Origin: Prevotella sp. oral taxon 376
Lineage (GTDB): Bacteria; Bacteroidota; Bacteroidia; Bacteroidales; Bacteroidaceae
Reading direction: 5' to 3'
NCBI RefSeq assembly: GCF_003043945.1
Contig: NZ_PYXG01000002.1
Span: 434,001 to 498,000, forward strand
DNA length: 64,000 nucleotides
The position numbers were made by a program, and so were the translations under genes. Below the pieces are notes generated by a model, which was not told the origin of the DNA, ran no database searches, and worked only from the letters and a program-made list of their open reading frames with translations. Every line of letters begins with the position of its first letter. Position 1 is the stretch's first letter. This document shows positions 60,257-64,000 of the stretch, one piece after another.

Positions 60257-62226
60257 TTCTTCTGCTTGTTCAGCTGCTTGATAACGCTATAGGCATTGTA
60301 GATGCCGAGTTCTCCGGCACGGCTCAAGTCGCGTATTCCCTCCGCCTTATTCCCATTGTAATAGCGGGCAAGACCACGATTGTAATACGCCTCGGCAAGG
60401 TTTCCGTCAAGTTCTATTGCCTTGTTATAGTCGTCGATAGCATTGGCATATTCCTTACGGGCGGCATAGAAGTTGGCACGATCGTAATACAAATAGGCAT
60501 TCCGGGGGCTAATCCTGACGGCACGGTCAAGGTCGTCCTTAGCCCGCAACATCTTAATCTCGATGTCAACGCCATGGGAAGCGTTGAAATTGTTCATCAT
60601 AATCTGGCAGACAGCGCGCTGCCAATAACCCATGGCCGAAGTGCTGTCTGCCTGGATATAGGCCGTCAGGTCGCTGATGGCCGCGTCAAAGTCTTGCACG
60701 ATGCCGTAAGCAACGGCACGGCGTACAAGCAAGCTCTTCTCGCTGTTGATATCTTTCGCCGTCTCTATCTGTGCCGAAAGACTGTCTATCAAGTGGAAGA
60801 ACGCCGTAGACTGAGCCTCATCAAGCTGCACGGGATTGCAGTTCACATAAAGCCTCTCCCGCAAGTTCCCCATGCGGTTGAACTCCTCCACCTCGTGGTC
60901 GAAGGCCTGATAAGACTTCACACCATTGTTATACTGGAAGTAGGAAAGGCCATACAGGGGCATGAAGGCCACCTCGACGGCGCGATTCTGTATCTGGCCA
61001 CGGTAGGCGCTCTTATATTCATGCTCCACCTCGTTCTCGTCTTCCCGCACGAGTTGGTTGTATTTCTCCGGGTCTATCTCGCTGCGTTTGCGCACTTCCT
61101 TGCGCTTTCCCTTGTTCCATCGCGGCTGGATGCCCTGATGTTTGTTCATCTGAGCCTTGAAGACACGAAACTCATCGAGCTCGGCCTTAGCCGTCATACC
61201 CAGCCGCCGATAAGCGTTGGCACGATAAGAGAGGCCGGTCCAGAAATTGGGAAACTGCTCTATGACCATGGTATAGTCGCGGATGGCGGCGCGCAGGTTG
61301 CCCGTGCGGTCGTTGAGAAGGGCACGGTTGAAGATGGCCATGAAGTTCTTGGGCTCCATGCGGATGATGAAATCGAAATCGCTGATGGCCCTGTTGTCAT
61401 CCCCCAACTGCATGCGGAGCTGCCCGCGGTTATAGTGAGCGAGGAAATTGTTAGGATCCAGATCGAGGGCTGTATCGTAATCAGACATTGCTCCCCGCAG
61501 ATTGTTGTAGTTATAACGAGCCAAAGCCCGGTTCACATAATTCCCCACGGTCTTGGGCTTCAGATGGATGGCCTTGCTGAGATACTTGTCGGCATCCCTC
61601 CACTGCTGGCGCGACAGGCTGATATAGGCTCTCGTGGTCCACGCGTCTCCGTCATAGGGGTCTAATTCCAGGCTCTTGTCGAGCCAGCGAGCCGCCTCCG
61701 TGGTGTCTTTCTGATGCAGATAGACCTCCGCATTCAGGGAATAGGCGTTTGCAAACTGGCTCCAACGGGCGATGATGGTATCTACATCAAGATGAGCCTG
61801 CCTGTAGTCCTTAATGTTCATTCGGCAGATGACGCGGTTGAACCAGAAGTTGCGCTGTCCAGGATTCAGTCGGATGGCCTGCCCATAATCCTCGATGGCA
61901 TCTTCATACTTCTCCTGACGGATGCGTGAAATAGCCCTCAGATCATAAATCTGGTCAATGTAGGGATTGATACTGATGGCCTGCGTCGCATCGTTTTCCG
62001 CTCCTACAAAGTCTTCCAAATAGAACTTTGCCACGGCACGGTAATGCCACGGCTGGTAAAGATAGGGTTTCAGGGCGATAACCTGATTGAAATACTGGAT
62101 TGACAATACATAATCCTCATAGTGGAGAGCCACCTCCCCACTGGTCAGCAGCCTGTCGGTGTTGTATTGGGAAAAACCGGAGAGGCTGAACCATGATGCC
62201 AAGAGAATTATGATCTGCCGACGCAT
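60253..62226 (-). CDS. Secreted TPR-repeat protein
   Basis: 657 residues. A signal peptide (QIIILLASWFSLSGFSQ) then about eleven TPR units in residues 25-350 and a second group at about 490-645, separated by a basic linker (WNKGKRKEVRKRSEIDPEK). Typical units: YEDAIEDYGQAIRLNPGQ, LRGAMSDYDTALDLDPNN and YANAIDDYNKAIELDGNL. Predicted periplasmic scaffold. It lies 10 bp after def, so it is in the ruvX-def gene run. Confidence 0.82.
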   Translation of the reverse strand: MRRQIIILLASWFSLSGFSQYNTDRLLTSGEVALHYEDYVLSIQYFNQVIALKPYLYQPWHYRAVAKFYLEDFVGAENDATQAISINPYIDQIYDLRAISRIRQEKYEDAIEDYGQAIRLNPGQRNFWFNRVICRMNIKDYRQAHLDVDTIIARWSQFANAYSLNAEVYLHQKDTTEAARWLDKSLELDPYDGDAWTTRAYISLSRQQWRDADKYLSKAIHLKPKTVGNYVNRALARYNYNNLRGAMSDYDTALDLDPNNFLAHYNRGQLRMQLGDDNRAISDFDFIIRMEPKNFMAIFNRALLNDRTGNLRAAIRDYTMVIEQFPNFWTGLSYRANAYRRLGMTAKAELDEFRVFKAQMNKHQGIQPRWNKGKRKEVRKRSEIDPEKYNQLVREDENEVEHEYKSAYRGQIQNRAVEVAFMPLYGLSYFQYNNGVKSYQAFDHEVEEFNRMGNLRERLYVNCNPVQLDEAQSTAFFHLIDSLSAQIETAKDINSEKSLLVRRAVAYGIVQDFDAAISDLTAYIQADSTSAMGYWQRAVCQIMMNNFNASHGVDIEIKMLRAKDDLDRAVRISPRNAYLYYDRANFYAARKEYANAIDDYNKAIELDGNLAEAYYNRGLARYYNGNKAEGIRDLSRAGELGIYNAYSVIKQLNKQKN

Positions 62227-62236
62227 GGGATAGCTA

Positions 62237-62794
62237 TCAACGCAGGGGTTTCGTACGGTAGGCGCAACGATACTTACCTTGCGTCATCGCCTTCAGTTTG
62301 TTTCGTATGAGCTGCTTGCGCAAAGGCTTGACCCGGTCGACAAACATCGTGCCGTCGAGATGATCGAACTCGTGCTGCATTACGCGGGCGAGATAGCCTT
62401 CCACCCACTCGTCATGCTCCTTGAGCTCCTCGTCGACATACTTCACATGGATTCGTGTAGGCCGCGTTACACTCTCGTGGATGCCCGGCACCGAGAGACA
62501 GCCTTCCTCCAAGGTCTCTGTCTCGGTATCGTCATATTCAAGGATGTGGGGATTGATGAAGGCGCGGCGAAAGTTCTCATACTCTGGGAAATCGTCCTTC
62601 AACACATCCAGGTCAATCACTACCACGCGGATAGACTTGCCTATCTGCGGCGCGGCGAGCCCCACGCCATCGGAAGCGTGCATAGTCTCAAACATGTCCT
62701 GTATCAGCTGCTTCAAGTCAGGATAGTCCAGAGAAATATCCTCCGCTTGCTTTCGAAGTACCGACTGTCCATATATATAAATAGGTAATATCAT
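62237..62794 (-). CDS. def: Peptide deformylase
   Basis: 185-residue metalloenzyme that removes the N-formyl group from new proteins. All three motifs are present: GVGLAAPQIG, EEGCLSVPG and QHEFDHLDG (Cys and two His metal ligands). The N-terminus ILPIYIYGQSVLRKQAEDI is typical of Bacteroidota Def. Downstream of ruvX by 54 bp. Confidence 0.97.
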   Translation of the reverse strand: MILPIYIYGQSVLRKQAEDISLDYPDLKQLIQDMFETMHASDGVGLAAPQIGKSIRVVVIDLDVLKDDFPEYENFRRAFINPHILEYDDTETETLEEGCLSVPGIHESVTRPTRIHVKYVDEELKEHDEWVEGYLARVMQHEFDHLDGTMFVDRVKPLRKQLIRNKLKAMTQGKYRCAYRTKPLR

Positions 62795-62848
62795 TCAATA
62801 TCCATTAAAAGTTTTTTCCTGCCATCCCATTCCTAAGGTCATCCAACC

Positions 62849-63262
62849 CTACTTACGGGAATTCATCCAATCCTGAAGGATTATCGTGGCACTTATCTCA
62901 TCAGCCAAGCCCTTGTTCTCTCTGCGAGCTTTCTTGCCAATACCACTGTCGAGGATGGCGCGATGCGCCAATACAGAGGTGAAGCGCTCGTCGTAATACT
63001 CAATCGGCACATCCGGATACAGCTTCTTCCACTTGTCTACAAACTGCTCCACACGAGCCATATTCTCGCTCGGACGCCCGTTGGACTGCATAGGTTTCCC
63101 TATAACGATCCGCTCAACCGGCTCTTTCTGGACATAAGCGACCAGATATTCAAAGATTTCGGATGTAGAAACAGTGGCCAAACCATTTGCAATCAGTTGC
63201 AAAGGGTCGGTCACTGCTAGTCCCGTGCGTTTCTTGCCGTAATCTACGGAAAGTACTCGCAT
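62849..63262 (-). CDS. ruvX: Holliday junction resolvase-like RuvX (YqgF)
   Basis: 137 residues, RNase H fold. RVLSVDYGKKRTGLAVTD carries the first catalytic Asp, VIGKPMQSNG and YYDERFTSV follow, and the last Asp is in KGLADEISATIIL. It takes part in 16S rRNA 5'-end maturation; resolvase activity is debated. ATG 63262 is used (63265 is TTG). It is 3 bp after the SPOR gene. Confidence 0.94.
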   Translation of the reverse strand: MRVLSVDYGKKRTGLAVTDPLQLIANGLATVSTSEIFEYLVAYVQKEPVERIVIGKPMQSNGRPSENMARVEQFVDKWKKLYPDVPIEYYDERFTSVLAHRAILDSGIGKKARRENKGLADEISATIILQDWMNSRK

Positions 63263-63265
63263 CAA

Positions 63266-63760
63266 TTATTTCTTATAGAGCAGCCACGCATCCGGATAGT
63301 TGCCACCGCGGAACTGATTGCGGCTTGCAACGGCTGAAGCCTTGTCTGAATGCGTAGAAGCCACCACGCGATACATGTTGCGAGCTGAGTTGTAAGCGAT
63401 TTGTGCGTCATAACCCGCAGACTTCAATGTGTTCTGCAGGCCCTCTGCATTAGCTTTCAGCGAGAAAGAGCCTACCACTACGCTATAAGACTGGAGACCT
63501 GCGCCGCTGACAAGGGTAACATCCTCTGTACGAACGGTTGCATTGTCCACATTATCCACTACTGTAGTCTGTGTTGCAGGTTGCTGAACGATAGGTGCCA
63601 CGACAGGCGCTTGAGTAACAGGCTGCTGGTCCTGAGCCACCTGTTCCTGAGCCTTAGCCTTCTCGTAAGCTTTCTTATAAGCGCTTTCCTTGCTTGAACC
63701 GCAACTTGCCAAGACAAGGGCAACGCAGAAACCTGCACACATAGCCAAACTTTTCTTCAT
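63266..63760 (-). CDS. SPOR-domain lipoprotein
   Basis: 164 residues. Lipoprotein signal ending VLASC (Cys20), a helical charged stretch (KKAYEKAKAQEQ), a Pro/Gln/Val-rich linker (about 45-85) and a C-terminal SPOR domain (LQSYSVVVGSFSLKANAEGL... MYRVVAST). SPOR domains bind denuded glycan strands at the division site. First gene of the SPOR-ruvX-def-TPR run, with its own -7 element at 63810. Confidence 0.88.
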   Translation of the reverse strand: MKKSLAMCAGFCVALVLASCGSSKESAYKKAYEKAKAQEQVAQDQQPVTQAPVVAPIVQQPATQTTVVDNVDNATVRTEDVTLVSGAGLQSYSVVVGSFSLKANAEGLQNTLKSAGYDAQIAYNSARNMYRVVASTHSDKASAVASRNQFRGGNYPDAWLLYKK

Positions 63761-63809
63761 AATTTTCTCTTGTTATTGAAATTAAACTTAAATACTCATT
63801 TTAGTGCAA

Positions 63810-63817
63810 CAAAGTTA
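63810..63817 (-). promoter_or_regulatory. -7 element of the SPOR-ruvX-def run
   Basis: TAACTTTG (minus strand) lies 49 bp before the ATG at 63760. Confidence 0.5.
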
Positions 63818-63933
63818 CGAATAATATCGAAAACACAAACGAAAATGGCGCATAAAGTTTGTTAAATCAACGAAATAGGAACTATTTAACAAAAAATGGC
63901 TACCATTTTCATTGCCGTTCCCATTTCTTTTTT

Positions 63934-63941
63934 TATATTTG
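63934..63941 (+). promoter_or_regulatory. -7 element pointing out of the right edge
   Basis: TATATTTG on the plus strand. No coding start follows within the remaining 59 bp, so the gene it serves begins beyond base 64000. Confidence 0.45.
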
Positions 63942-63951
63942 CGAAAGAATA

Positions 63952-63970
63952 TCGTCCACCAGTGGGACGA
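63952..63970 (+). promoter_or_regulatory. 5'-end hairpin of the rightward transcript
   Basis: TCGTCC and GGACGA form a 6-bp stem with a 7-nt loop, starting about 10 bp after the -7 element and so at the very 5' end of the predicted mRNA. It may stabilise the transcript or control translation. Confidence 0.35.
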
Positions 63971-64000
63971 AGATTGTTAAACTATTTAATAAATTAATTG

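Overview
The window reads as a chromosomal segment of a Bacteroidota bacterium, most likely Prevotellaceae (Prevotella or a close relative). The main evidence is that gene starts lack Shine-Dalgarno sequences but are repeatedly preceded by the Bacteroidota -7 element TAnnTTTG, in the best cases with a TTTG about 20 bp further upstream. Supporting traits are a DAHP synthase/chorismate mutase fusion, a four-gene 2-oxoacid:ferredoxin oxidoreductase set, a Nim-like flavoprotein, an orphan TonB receptor and small outer-membrane beta-barrels. No phage, transposase, plasmid, rRNA or CRISPR signal was seen. The content is mostly housekeeping.

Layout, left to right. 1-1.0 kb: 5' part of groEL and groES (minus), with a sigma-54-like promoter. 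1.2-4.8 kb: ThrE-type exporter, a fused double esterase and an SDR oxidoreductase. 4.9-9.7 kb: sppA-lpxK-punA-thiL operon (plus). 9.8-12.4 kb: tRNA-Phe, tatA-tatC, trmO and a Nim-like flavoprotein. 12.7-17.8 kb: ffh-folD-small TPR gene-ferredoxin-alpha-beta-gamma operon (minus). 18.1-19.8 kb: a SIMPL protein and an EEP-family nuclease/phosphatase. 19.8-23.9 kb: aromatic operon pheA-aminotransferase-DAHP synthase/CM-tyrA, headed by a Phe/Tyr-rich leader peptide and an attenuator. 24-30.8 kb: TPR protein, secreted proteins, uracil permease, MGMT, tcdA and rmuC. 30.9-40.4 kb: an unusual operon encoding a vWA-like lipoprotein, a 4-TM protein, a tubulin/FtsZ-like protein, a 1158-residue protein with an actin/Hsp70-type ATPase domain, a coiled-coil protein, a zinc-ribbon membrane protein and a MATE transporter. 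40.7-44.5 kb: PBP4-type peptidase and TonB receptor. 44.6-50.3 kb: M13 peptidase-metA-U32 protein-zinc-ribbon lipoprotein operon. 50.3-54.9 kb: ABC-F protein, Tex and a VOC protein. 55-59.7 kb: infC-rpmI-rplT and thrS, separated by two small genes. 59.9-63.8 kb: TPR protein, def, ruvX and a SPOR lipoprotein.

Three observations stand out. (1) Eight short arrays of three or four degenerate units occur throughout the window, always with a pitch of exactly 22 bp (17-bp, usually palindromic, unit plus 5-bp spacer). Six are at gene ends or between genes and two are inside coding sequence; different arrays use different arm sequences, but the pitch never changes. (2) The pheA operon has a complete ribosome-mediated attenuator: an aromatic-rich leader peptide, a 10-nt antiterminator arm in its last codons and a terminator. 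(3) The tubulin-like/actin-like/vWA operon looks like a multicomponent envelope or cytoskeletal machine and is the best candidate for an undescribed system.

All calls come from reading motifs and context; no searches were run. Starts were set by protein-family N-termini, ATG position and distance from the -7 element.
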